Source: Candidatus Collierbacteria bacterium GW2011_GWB1_44_6 (GTDB lineage Bacteria > Patescibacteriota > Microgenomatia > UBA1400 > MFAQ01). Taken from it: a DNA stretch of 64,000 nucleotides. Each line of letters opens with the position of its first letter. Within the stretch, counting starts at the first letter, position 1. The stretch covers positions 1 through 64,000 of the forward strand of contig LCJG01000002.1 of the NCBI GenBank assembly GCA_000998025.1, read 5' to 3'. The notes under the pieces were generated by a model, which made no database searches, was not told the origin of the DNA, and saw only the letters and a list, made by a program, of their open reading frames with translations. Shown here one piece after another: positions 51,315 to 58,688 of the stretch. Position numbers and translations under genes: made by a program.

Positions 51315-53122
51315 TTTTTGATGGTTGAGATTGCTTCGTCGACTTCGTCTCCTCGCAATGGCGGAGGGGAGGTGGAGATAAATTTGAACATGGTGCCTCC
51401 GGAAGGAGATTTTACTGTACCGATGACGTTGTTGTCATCTACTTTCTCTTCGGCGGTTATCAGGAGGGTATTCGGAAGCAACTTGTCCTGTTCATAATTG
51501 ATAGTCCGGAATTCATACTTGCCTAGTTTGCGGCCGGTGGCAAAGCCAAAGTGGTCGGGGGAAGACATAACAATATCTCTTTGCAGATCCGCCGGCGGAT
51601 ACTGGGTAAAGAAAGCGATCAGAATATATGGCTGGTCGTAGCGGTCGGTAACGATAATGTGATCGTATTTGTCGTAATTATCTTTGGTGTAAACGGCGAT
51701 TTGATCGAAGCCATACTGCCAAGCATACGGAAGCTCTTTGGGATAGTGGACGTAATACATATGTAGATAACGGGAAAAGTCGTAAGAGATAAATAAGGTT
51801 GCGATGGCTAGGAAAATGGGAAGTAGTTTGGGAAGGTGACTTTTGATGAACACAAAAAACTCAACAAGACCAAGAGCGGAAATAATCATCAGTGGGACAG
51901 CCATATTTGCTGCTCTTAGGGCGTGAGGGGACTGGAAGGTAATTGAGGCGGCCAGGGGTGCAATGAGGAACCAAGCGAAAATTAGTTTCTTGCCAGAAGA
52001 ATCCAACTTTATCAAAGAAATAAATCCTAGAACGAAGACGGGCAGAAGGACCAGTATACTTTGACCGGTTTCCGGCACCTTGCTTCTGGCTATGGCGTCA
52101 CCATTGAGAAAAAGGAAATCGGGAGAGTAGTGCGACAAATAGTTTTCGATAAATCTGAGCGAATATGAAAGGTAGCGGTTGTGAATAAGCCTGACCGGAA
52201 GAGTATCTTTATCGGTGTGCTGGAGCCGGTAATTGGTGGCCTGCCACTCCGGCCCGGTGTCGGCAAAAATGGAGACACCTGAAAAACGCGACTGGCCTTC
52301 TTTGGAGAGAAGTTGGGTGGCAATTGGAAGGGAAAGAAGGAGGCCGAGGAGACAGGAGAAGAAAAAGGTTCTGGTGGTTGTTGGAGTGAGATCCCTCCAC
52401 TTCGGTCGGGATGACGATAAAGCAGGAATGACAACAGTACCTGAGAATAGATCTTTCCAGTAGATAATGACCAAGGATAAAGAAAGTAGAGGCGAGATGA
52501 CTCTGGCGGAATGATAGGTATAGAGACTGAGAGCGAGTGAAGTGACAAAGAGAAAGAAATAGTTTGCCTGCCTCCCGGCAGGTAAAGTTTTTTCAATCCC
52601 TTTCAAAAAACCCCAGACCCCAAGAAGCATGAAAAAAGTGGCGGCGTTTACTTCCCAACCACCCCGGGAGAAGTGAAGATGCCAGGGGGAAATGGCGAGG
52701 AGGAGGGCGGAGATATGAGGAAAGTATTTATATGTTGTAGTTACTGGATGGATTCCCGCCTTCGCGGGAATGACAGCAGTGACGGGGGGGAATAATAGTT
52801 TGACGATTAGGTAGATGAGGAGGACGCTGGCGACTCCCAATATGGCGGAGGGGAGACGGACGGCCGTGACGGTGAGGCCGAGGAATTTGACGAAGGGCAG
52901 AACCAGATAGAAATAGACGGGGGGTTTGTAATCGTCAAAGGAACGGAAGACCTGAGGCCAGGCGACAGAGTGTTCGTCTTTGCCCGTCTCAATAAGACTC
53001 CAAGCATTGTAGCCGATCGCCGCTTCATCAGCATTGAGACCAGCGGGAAAACTGCTCAGAAAAGGCAGTCTGAGTAAGGCTGCTAAGATGACAATGGCGA
53101 TGATGAAAAAATGTTTTTTCAC
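51311..53122 (-). CDS. GT39-like membrane glycosyltransferase carrying several repeat-derived peptides
   Basis: 603 aa, the longest of the tandem group (relatives are 499-570 aa). Core: L-N-A-D32-E33-A-A-I-G-Y-N-A, T-G-K-D-E, F-R-S-F-D-D-Y-K-P-P-V-Y, then S-P-W-H-L-H-F-S-R and E-V-N-A-A-T. Four insertions match palindromic mini-repeats in the DNA: V117-I-P-A-K-A-G-I-H125, L180-P-A-G-R-Q185, V231 to P247 (S-S-R-P-K-W-R-D-L), and the last 15 residues. All lie in inter-helix loops or at the end. The enzyme probably uses a polyprenyl-phosphate sugar. 4-nt overlaps on both sides. Confidence 0.9.
   Translation of the reverse strand: MKKHFFIIAIVILAALLRLPFLSSFPAGLNADEAAIGYNAWSLIETGKDEHSVAWPQVFRSFDDYKPPVYFYLVLPFVKFLGLTVTAVRLPSAILGVASVLLIYLIVKLLFPPVTAVIPAKAGIHPVTTTYKYFPHISALLLAISPWHLHFSRGGWEVNAATFFMLLGVWGFLKGIEKTLPAGRQANYFFLFVTSLALSLYTYHSARVISPLLSLSLVIIYWKDLFSGTVVIPALSSSRPKWRDLTPTTTRTFFFSCLLGLLLSLPIATQLLSKEGQSRFSGVSIFADTGPEWQATNYRLQHTDKDTLPVRLIHNRYLSYSLRFIENYLSHYSPDFLFLNGDAIARSKVPETGQSILVLLPVFVLGFISLIKLDSSGKKLIFAWFLIAPLAASITFQSPHALRAANMAVPLMIISALGLVEFFVFIKSHLPKLLPIFLAIATLFISYDFSRYLHMYYVHYPKELPYAWQYGFDQIAVYTKDNYDKYDHIIVTDRYDQPYILIAFFTQYPPADLQRDIVMSSPDHFGFATGRKLGKYEFRTINYEQDKLLPNTLLITAEEKVDDNNVIGTVKSPSGGTMFKFISTSPPPLRGDEVDEAISTIKK
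51318..51362. repeat. Palindromic mini-repeat forming the 3' end of the GT39-like gene
   Basis: Its first 20 bases are identical to 40141-40160. ATTGC (51330-51334) pairs with GCAAT (51355-51359), and GTCGAC lies within. On the minus strand it encodes R-G-D-E-V-D-E-A-I-S-T-I, the last residues of the gene, and lies 4 nt before the next ATG. Relatives without it end earlier. Confidence 0.66.
52387..52415. repeat. Palindromic mini-repeat inserted in frame in a GT39-like gene
   Basis: TGAGATCCCTC, CACTTCGGT, CGGGATGAC, with the same flanks as the element at 39622 and a different middle. The minus-strand reading gives S-S-R-P-K-W-R-D-L. A short CAGGAATGACAAC follows at 52422-52434, which resembles the end of another family member. 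Confidence 0.68.
52567..52582. repeat. Small hairpin repeat encoding L-P-A-G-R-Q
   Basis: CCTGCC (52567-52572), loop TCCC, GGCAGG (52577-52582), a perfect 6-bp stem. On the minus strand it encodes L-P-A-G-R-Q between two membrane helices. The peptide is absent from the paralogues. Confidence 0.58.
52752..52771. repeat. Perfect hairpin mini-repeat encoding V-I-P-A-K-A-G-I
   Basis: ATTCCCGC (52752-52759), loop CTTC, GCGGGAAT (52764-52771), an 8-bp perfect stem followed by GACAGCAG. The minus-strand reading gives V-I-P-A-K-A-G-I-H, a peptide known from palindromic repeats in many bacterial proteomes. It sits in the same inter-helix loop as the element in the gene at 56441. Confidence 0.72.
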
Positions 53123-54762
53123 TGAGCTTTGGTTTTGATGATTCTTAAAGCAACTTCCCCATTGGGATATAAAACGTCCATGTGTTTATCAATGGTGGGT
53201 AGAGAAAAATCGAAGTCCTCGGGAAAGTTCCCAATAGTACCCACAAAAATAGTATCCGGCTGGGTTTGTACTTCGGAAAGCCCTGACTGGTGGAACTCTA
53301 CCCGGCCAACATTAGCAACCTTGCCGACGTCTAGCCCCCCCGACTGGAACTCATTAATTTTTTGATAAGTGGCGGGGTCAAAGCGGGAATAAAAAAGATA
53401 GAAGATGTATGGCTGGCCAAAGACGTCGGTAATGACCGCTTTGCTTTCCGGGTACTCACTGACAAACTGAATCGCCTCTTTGAAGCCATATTGGAATTCT
53501 CTGGCGTAAGTAAAATTTGTATGGACAAATAATAGATCAAGAAAATAAACGAAGAAGACTAGGGTGGCGAGAAGATTAATAAAGAAGAACAGCTTAATTT
53601 TGCTAAAAGCGTAAAACGCCCCTAAACCACAAATTATGGCTAAGGGAATGGTCAAGAAAAAGGCCCTGACGGTGGAGTACTCTGACAAAGTAAGTGAGCC
53701 AGTAATGGGTGCGAGTAACAGTAGCCCGGCTATGAGCAGTGAATTCTTTTGATGAGAAAATTTTATAAGAAAGACTAACCCAAGCAAGAACCATACTATA
53801 TCAAAAGGCAGAAGCATGCCCATGCCCGGAATGTGACCTCGTTCGACGATATCGGTGCCTTCGAAGAAGAGCAAATTGGGACTGAGATGCTTGAGATAGC
53901 GGCTGGCGACAAGACGTGAAGTGAGCTGGAACTGGTTGTGAAATAAATTTAGACTGACCGGATTATTCTCGTCGATGTTTTTTATTTCCTGACTAATTCC
54001 CGGACGGTAACCAAAGATGCTGAGACGTTTTAACCGATTTCCCGCTTCTCCGGAAGCAGTTGACAGGTAAAATGCCAAAAAGAAGGCCATCGAAAAAGCA
54101 AGAAGCGCTCTATTGAATTTGACTGAGGTGTATTGTTTGAAGTTTGTAGAAAAGTCTGACCAAAAAAGTATGACCGGAAGTAAGAGAACTAAGGGGGTAA
54201 GAAGCTTGGCGGCCTGATAAGTCAGAAAAGTAAGCAAGGCCAGGACAATGGACCAACCGAGGTACTTACCCGAGTGAATAAAGCGAATCAGAAAATATAA
54301 AGAGAAAAGTAACAGAGTGGCGAAGATATTGGTTTCCCAGGCTCCCCGGCTGAAATGAATATGCCAGGGCATAAGGGCTAGAGAGAGGGCACAAAAAGAC
54401 GCCAAGAGAGTCTTGTTTTTGTTTTCTCTAACAATTTCAGAGACCAATAAGAAGACACCGTAGATGGCTAAGATACCAGCCAAAGCGCTGGGGAGACGGG
54501 TGGCGAACTCGGAGAGACCCAGAATGGCGATGGGAGGAATGGCTAAATAGACATAAAGTCCGGGTTTGTAATCACCGAAGCTTTTAAAAACAATGGGCAG
54601 GAACTTTCCGAATTCATCCCGGCCGGTTTTTATAATGGAAAAAGCGTTGTAACCCAAAGCAGCTTCGTCCCAGGTGAGAGCGTTGGGTAGTGAACCCAGC
54701 TGATAAAGTCTGAGGAGAGAACCGATAACTATGGCAAAGATTAATAACCAATATTTTTTCAT
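53119..54762 (-). CDS. GT39-like membrane glycosyltransferase
   Basis: 547 aa, second of the tandem group and free of repeat insertions. W-D32-E33-A-A-L-G-Y-N-A (first outer loop), T-G-R-D-E, F-K-S-F-G-D-Y-K-P-G-L-Y, A-T-R-L-P-S-A, M-P-W-H-I-H-F-S-R-G-A-W-E-T-N. The C-terminal outer domain (from about residue 430) includes G-Q-P-Y-I-F-Y and ends in a beta-rich section. Its close similarity to the neighbours on both sides, in the same orientation with 4-nt overlaps, points to local duplication. Confidence 0.9.
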   Translation of the reverse strand: MKKYWLLIFAIVIGSLLRLYQLGSLPNALTWDEAALGYNAFSIIKTGRDEFGKFLPIVFKSFGDYKPGLYVYLAIPPIAILGLSEFATRLPSALAGILAIYGVFLLVSEIVRENKNKTLLASFCALSLALMPWHIHFSRGAWETNIFATLLLFSLYFLIRFIHSGKYLGWSIVLALLTFLTYQAAKLLTPLVLLLPVILFWSDFSTNFKQYTSVKFNRALLAFSMAFFLAFYLSTASGEAGNRLKRLSIFGYRPGISQEIKNIDENNPVSLNLFHNQFQLTSRLVASRYLKHLSPNLLFFEGTDIVERGHIPGMGMLLPFDIVWFLLGLVFLIKFSHQKNSLLIAGLLLLAPITGSLTLSEYSTVRAFFLTIPLAIICGLGAFYAFSKIKLFFFINLLATLVFFVYFLDLLFVHTNFTYAREFQYGFKEAIQFVSEYPESKAVITDVFGQPYIFYLFYSRFDPATYQKINEFQSGGLDVGKVANVGRVEFHQSGLSEVQTQPDTIFVGTIGNFPEDFDFSLPTIDKHMDVLYPNGEVALRIIKTKAQ

Positions 54763-56444
54763 GGAAGTTCGATTATTTTGAAGGCGACAGATCCGTCCAA
54801 GAAATTAATAGTCTTGAGAACATTAGCACCGGCAGGGATGCGGTCAGGGGAGGCGACCAAGAGGCTCTTGGAAGTGGGCATTATGTCACCGCTTTCGAGA
54901 GTGAGAGAAGTAAATTGTTCCACGGGAATTTGCCAGTCATTTACGAAGTAATAGTCACCTACCTTATCGGTCCAGAACCAGTCCGACTTCCCAAAACGGA
55001 TATTATCACCTCCGGGCTGAAGCACTTGAGGATGAATCCGGTTATAAAATGCGTAAAAAATGTGTGGTTCTCCATAAAACTTGGAAATGAAGAACTTCGG
55101 ATATTGTTTTTGAGTATTCAAAAAATCTAAAACTTCCCGGTAACCATATTGCCAAGATTTTGAGTAGCTCTTGGCGTAAGTCACGAAATAATCATTTGCA
55201 TAGATGGCAAAGTTGCCAATAGTGAGAAGGAAAATAACTGCAGTCAAAATTTTTCCGGTGGTGGCAGATAGCTTGGTCTGCAAGAACAGTAGTCCCAAGC
55301 CGCCGATAATTACCATGGCAGGGATCATGGGATTTGGACGTAGGGCCTGAGGGGGATCGACAGTAAGAGCTGAAGCGATAGGGGAGAGCAGAAACCAGGA
55401 AAGGATCAGTTGGTGGGATTTTTCACCCGGGTTTTTAATAATGAAAAATAGACCGGCGATAAACAAAACCATGACAGGAAAACCTAAAAGATTTCTACCG
55501 GGAATGGCAAACTGGAACTGAGCTCCCCTACTCTGATTAAAAAAGTCAGTGGTGAAATAGCCAAAATAATTATTGATAAATGTTTGAACAAAATAGACAG
55601 GGCGATTGTAGACAAATTTGGCGACAAGAGGTGGTAAGCCGCTCTCGATTCTTTTCTGGCCAAGGGTATAGGCCGTCGATTCCGTGATGATATTAAGTTT
55701 GCCATAGCGGGCAGTACCCGTGCCGGCAAAAATTTGATAAGCGACAATAGAGGCGAAGGCTCCGAGAATAAAAATAGAAAATAAAAGAGTGCGGGTGATT
55801 TTTATTTTTTTCCAATAAATGACGATGAAAGCTAGGAGAAGGACCGGGACAAAGACCCTGGCAGTATTGTAGGTATGCAGTGACAAACCAAAAAGAAAGG
55901 CAGACGGAATAAATAATACAGATTTTTTTAGACCGGTGAGTAAAAAATAGGTAGCGAAAATAATCAGAGTCAGTGCGAGATTGGCTTCTAGCGCCGGGCG
56001 GGAAATAAAGAAATGCCAAGGAAGAAGAGCAAGGAAGAAGGCTGAGAGTAATGGGAGATTTAGAAAATGCTTCTGTTTGGGCAAAAAATTCGCAATGACA
56101 GATGAGGAAAAGAGTTCACGAGTGAGGAGGAAGATACCGGGGATGGCAAGAGTGCCGGCCAAGGCGGAAATGAAACGGAGAGAGAAGGTGGTGAGACCAA
56201 AAAGCCAAACAGGGATTACAGAGAGATAGATATATAAGGGAAGTTTGTAATCTCCAAAAGCACGGAAGATCAAAGGGAATTTGACTCCCCATTCGTCTTT
56301 GCCGGTCAGCAAAATGGAGTAGGCGTTGTAACCATGACTGATCTCGTCCCAGTTGGGAGAGACGGGAAATTTGTCCAGTAGAAAAAATCTCAGGAAGCCA
56401 CCAAAAAGAGTGATTAGCAGTATATAAAGTAGAGTTTTTTTCAT
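54759..56444 (-). CDS. GT39-like membrane glycosyltransferase
   Basis: 561 aa, third of the tandem group. The first loop reads N-W-D33-E34-I-S-H-G-Y-N-A, with Ile-Ser where others have Ala-Ala. T-G-K-D-E-W-G, F-R-A-F-G-D-Y-K-L-P-L-Y and L-P-W-H-F-F-I-S-R-P-A-L-E-A-N follow. The C-terminal domain contains G-E-P-H-I-F-Y-A-F-Y, parallel to the paralogues. No repeat-derived peptide is present. Putative polyprenyl-phosphate-sugar-dependent transfer on the outer face. Acceptor unknown. Confidence 0.9.
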   Translation of the reverse strand: MKKTLLYILLITLFGGFLRFFLLDKFPVSPNWDEISHGYNAYSILLTGKDEWGVKFPLIFRAFGDYKLPLYIYLSVIPVWLFGLTTFSLRFISALAGTLAIPGIFLLTRELFSSSVIANFLPKQKHFLNLPLLSAFFLALLPWHFFISRPALEANLALTLIIFATYFLLTGLKKSVLFIPSAFLFGLSLHTYNTARVFVPVLLLAFIVIYWKKIKITRTLLFSIFILGAFASIVAYQIFAGTGTARYGKLNIITESTAYTLGQKRIESGLPPLVAKFVYNRPVYFVQTFINNYFGYFTTDFFNQSRGAQFQFAIPGRNLLGFPVMVLFIAGLFFIIKNPGEKSHQLILSWFLLSPIASALTVDPPQALRPNPMIPAMVIIGGLGLLFLQTKLSATTGKILTAVIFLLTIGNFAIYANDYFVTYAKSYSKSWQYGYREVLDFLNTQKQYPKFFISKFYGEPHIFYAFYNRIHPQVLQPGGDNIRFGKSDWFWTDKVGDYYFVNDWQIPVEQFTSLTLESGDIMPTSKSLLVASPDRIPAGANVLKTINFLDGSVAFKIIELP

Positions 56445-58153
56445 TTCTTAAAATCGAAGACTTCCATTATTATCTCACCAGTAGGCGTTAGAACCTGATA
56501 GATTGTATGCCTATCGGTAGGTAAGGGGGCAATTTTTTGGGCAATATACAAAGTGTGTTCGTTCCTATCTTCCTGCCAGTCTAGAGTCTCAAAAATGTAC
56601 TTGTCGCCGAGTCGGTAATGGTCCATCTGGTCCAGATAAGAGATGGGCCTTTTCTTTATCTTTATGTCCCAGGTTTGGGTAGCTAACTGAAACTGTTCAG
56701 GGGGAGTATGCTGATAAAAAGCGACATAGACCTGAGACTGGGTGCCCTTTTCAACTAGGACGGCTTGATAATTTCCCTCTATTTCCGAGACTACCTTCAT
56801 GGCATCTCTCCATCCATATGAAATTGCTTTGGGAAAAGTCACTCTAGAATTAAAATAATAGTCTTCCAGATAAAAAATAGTCAAAACTAGAGCGAAGATA
56901 ATAAAGGTTGTCAAAATTAATTTGCGGAATTTAAATTTTATTTCGAGAAGGTTTACAGCTCCAAAGGCAGCGATAATTTCCCAGACAACCAAAAAGGAAC
57001 CGGCCCTATTTGGACGATAACCTTCTTTGGTAAGGGCGGCGGGGATGGCTGCCAATAGGAGCCAGAGAATTAGTGGACGGGCGTCAAAATCTTGGTTGTC
57101 TTTCTTCCGTATTAATAAAAATAAACCGTACAATACCAAGGGAAGCATCCAAAAGTATAAAAGTCCCCTTCCGGGAATAACTGAATAAGTGATTTCCCTA
57201 CCTCCCTCTGTGAACCAAAAGGGTAGTGAGAAATAACTGAGATAGTTTTCGGCAAACTGAGAAGTGACTGTAAATATTTTCCGGTGAAAGAGCCTGGGGA
57301 TTTTGGGGTGAACTTTGGAGAGAGGCGAGTAAAAGGACTGGTCATCTATCTGTTTGAGATTGACAGTGTCCAGGTTGGTAATCAGGAGATCCCCTCCCCT
57401 TTTGGCCGAGTTTCCGAATACCATATCTAATCCGAGTGGGCTGATCAGAATAACGACGAGCATGATGGAGGGAATGAGGGGACGGAGCCCTCGATCAAAA
57501 ATTTGTTTTCGATAGATATAAACCATGGAAATGGCGAAAAGCGGGACAAAAACTTTGGTGGAGTGATAGGCGTAGAGACTAAAGCCCCAAAGGAGACTGG
57601 CGTAGACAAACTGGCGGTGGTCCCTCAGACCTTGCAAAAAGAAGTAGAGGCCAAGGGGAAAAAGAAAGGAGGTGAGGTTTACTTCCAGAGCAGTCCGGGA
57701 AAATTGGATATGCCAAGGGGAGAGGGCGAGGAAGAGAGCGGCGTAAAGCGGAAGGTTATTGAATGGATTCCCGATCAGGTCGGGAATGACACGTTTTTTG
57801 GAAACGTGTGGGATTCGGGGGAAAAGTTCGGAGGCAAGGAGAAAGACGGCAAGGATGGCTAGAGTACCAAAAATGGCGCTGGGAAGACGGGCGGCAAATT
57901 CATTGAGCCCAAAAAGTGCAATGCTTGGCATCATCAAATACGTTTGAAGAGGGGCTTTGTAATCCAAGAAGGACTTGAAAGAAACAATCGGCCAGGCAAT
58001 TCCCCACTCATCTTTTCCTGTTTGAAGGAGACTGTAGGCGGTGTAGGCTTGGCTGGCTTCGTCGGGAGAGAAACCTGCAGGAATTGAACCTAGAAAGATT
58101 AAGCGGATCGATAGTCCGAGAAGAAGGATCAAAGCCAGAAGTTTTAACTTCAT
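56441..58153 (-). CDS. GT39-like membrane glycosyltransferase with one repeat-derived peptide
   Basis: 570 aa and the first gene of the four-gene tandem transcript. S-P-D31-E32-A-S-Q-A-Y-T-A-Y, T-G-K-D-E-W-G, F-K-S-F-L-D-Y-K-A-P-L-Q, S-P-W-H-I-Q-F-S-R-T-A-L-E-V-N. The loop before S-P-W-H carries V122-I-P-D-L-I-G-N-P130 from a hairpin repeat, the same loop that holds V-I-P-A-K-A-G-I-H in the gene at 51311. A consensus TATAAT (58160-58165) ends 6 nt before the ATG, so the transcript should be leaderless. Confidence 0.9.
   Translation of the reverse strand: MKLKLLALILLLGLSIRLIFLGSIPAGFSPDEASQAYTAYSLLQTGKDEWGIAWPIVSFKSFLDYKAPLQTYLMMPSIALFGLNEFAARLPSAIFGTLAILAVFLLASELFPRIPHVSKKRVIPDLIGNPFNNLPLYAALFLALSPWHIQFSRTALEVNLTSFLFPLGLYFFLQGLRDHRQFVYASLLWGFSLYAYHSTKVFVPLFAISMVYIYRKQIFDRGLRPLIPSIMLVVILISPLGLDMVFGNSAKRGGDLLITNLDTVNLKQIDDQSFYSPLSKVHPKIPRLFHRKIFTVTSQFAENYLSYFSLPFWFTEGGREITYSVIPGRGLLYFWMLPLVLYGLFLLIRKKDNQDFDARPLILWLLLAAIPAALTKEGYRPNRAGSFLVVWEIIAAFGAVNLLEIKFKFRKLILTTFIIFALVLTIFYLEDYYFNSRVTFPKAISYGWRDAMKVVSEIEGNYQAVLVEKGTQSQVYVAFYQHTPPEQFQLATQTWDIKIKKRPISYLDQMDHYRLGDKYIFETLDWQEDRNEHTLYIAQKIAPLPTDRHTIYQVLTPTGEIIMEVFDFKK
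57767..57787. repeat. Perfect hairpin mini-repeat encoding V-I-P-D-L-I-G-N-P
   Basis: ATTCCCGA (57767-57774), loop TCAGG, TCGGGAAT (57780-57787), followed by GACAC. It differs at one stem pair from the hairpin at 40486, and the two share the TCAGG loop. Read in frame on the minus strand inside the GT39-like gene. Confidence 0.7.
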
Positions 58154-58199
58154 GAGTATATTATACTAATCTCCGGTGTGACAATGTTAAACTTGAGTC
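58154..58199. promoter_or_regulatory. Divergent leaderless promoter pair
   Basis: Minus: TATAAT (58160-58165), 6 nt, ATG at 58153. Plus: TAAACT (58188-58193), 6 nt, ATG at 58200. The two -10 boxes are 22 nt apart, so polymerases would compete. Neither has a good -35 box. Confidence 0.58.
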
Positions 58200-58688
58200 A
58201 TGGAACTGAGTTGGGAGGAGACCAGAAAATTTATATCTAAATATCTGTTGATATATTTTGGTTTGGCCCTCGTTTTATTTTTTGTCTTGCGGTGGTATAA
58301 GACCGCAAATTTTTCTCAGGATACTCTGGAAACGATGTTGACGACCGTCTCGGTCTTAAGAGATAAAACTGATGATCCTTGTAAGTATGCTATTCTCGGG
58401 GAGCCGACGACGGCACAGGCAAACTATGTCAAGGTCAATATATATTGCGGTAGAACAAAATCTTTGAATTCAATGGACCTGCGGGCTATCAAAGAAAAAA
58501 CGGTGGGTGGTGCATTGACAGAACTGGCCAGAATAAATGGCTATACCGGAAACCGCAACAACTGGATATGCAAATTAAACAGAAAGCCTTTCGTGAGCTT
58601 TGAGGAGAAATTGGAATCGAAGGCGACGGTTGATTGTTTCCTGGGACTTTCCGAAAAAGAAATCGCCAAATATTATGAAACTATTTAA
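58200..58688 (+). CDS. Uncharacterised membrane-anchored protein with four cysteines
   Basis: 162 aa, not recognised. A cytoplasmic N-terminus (M-E-L-S-W-E-E-T-R-K) is followed by one membrane segment (about 15-30) and an outer domain of about 130 residues with four Cys (in D-P-C-K, I-Y-C-G, W-I-C-K, V-D-C-F), enough for two disulfides. It overlaps the following GT-C gene by 14 nt and is probably cotranscribed with it, so it may be a partner of that enzyme (inference). Confidence 0.72.
   Translation: MELSWEETRKFISKYLLIYFGLALVLFFVLRWYKTANFSQDTLETMLTTVSVLRDKTDDPCKYAILGEPTTAQANYVKVNIYCGRTKSLNSMDLRAIKEKTVGGALTELARINGYTGNRNNWICKLNRKPFVSFEEKLESKATVDCFLGLSEKEIAKYYETI

Noticed and set aside
52385..57790. 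Hairpins inside GT39-like genes as intrinsic terminators or attenuators
   Set aside because: They lack a U-tract, lie within reading frames, and have copies elsewhere with shared flanks, which fits mini-repeat insertion better.
58600..58674. Basic N-terminal extension of the GT-C gene at 58675
   Set aside because: It is the out-of-frame shadow of the preceding gene, very rich in Arg, and is followed by a normal start right before the first helix.
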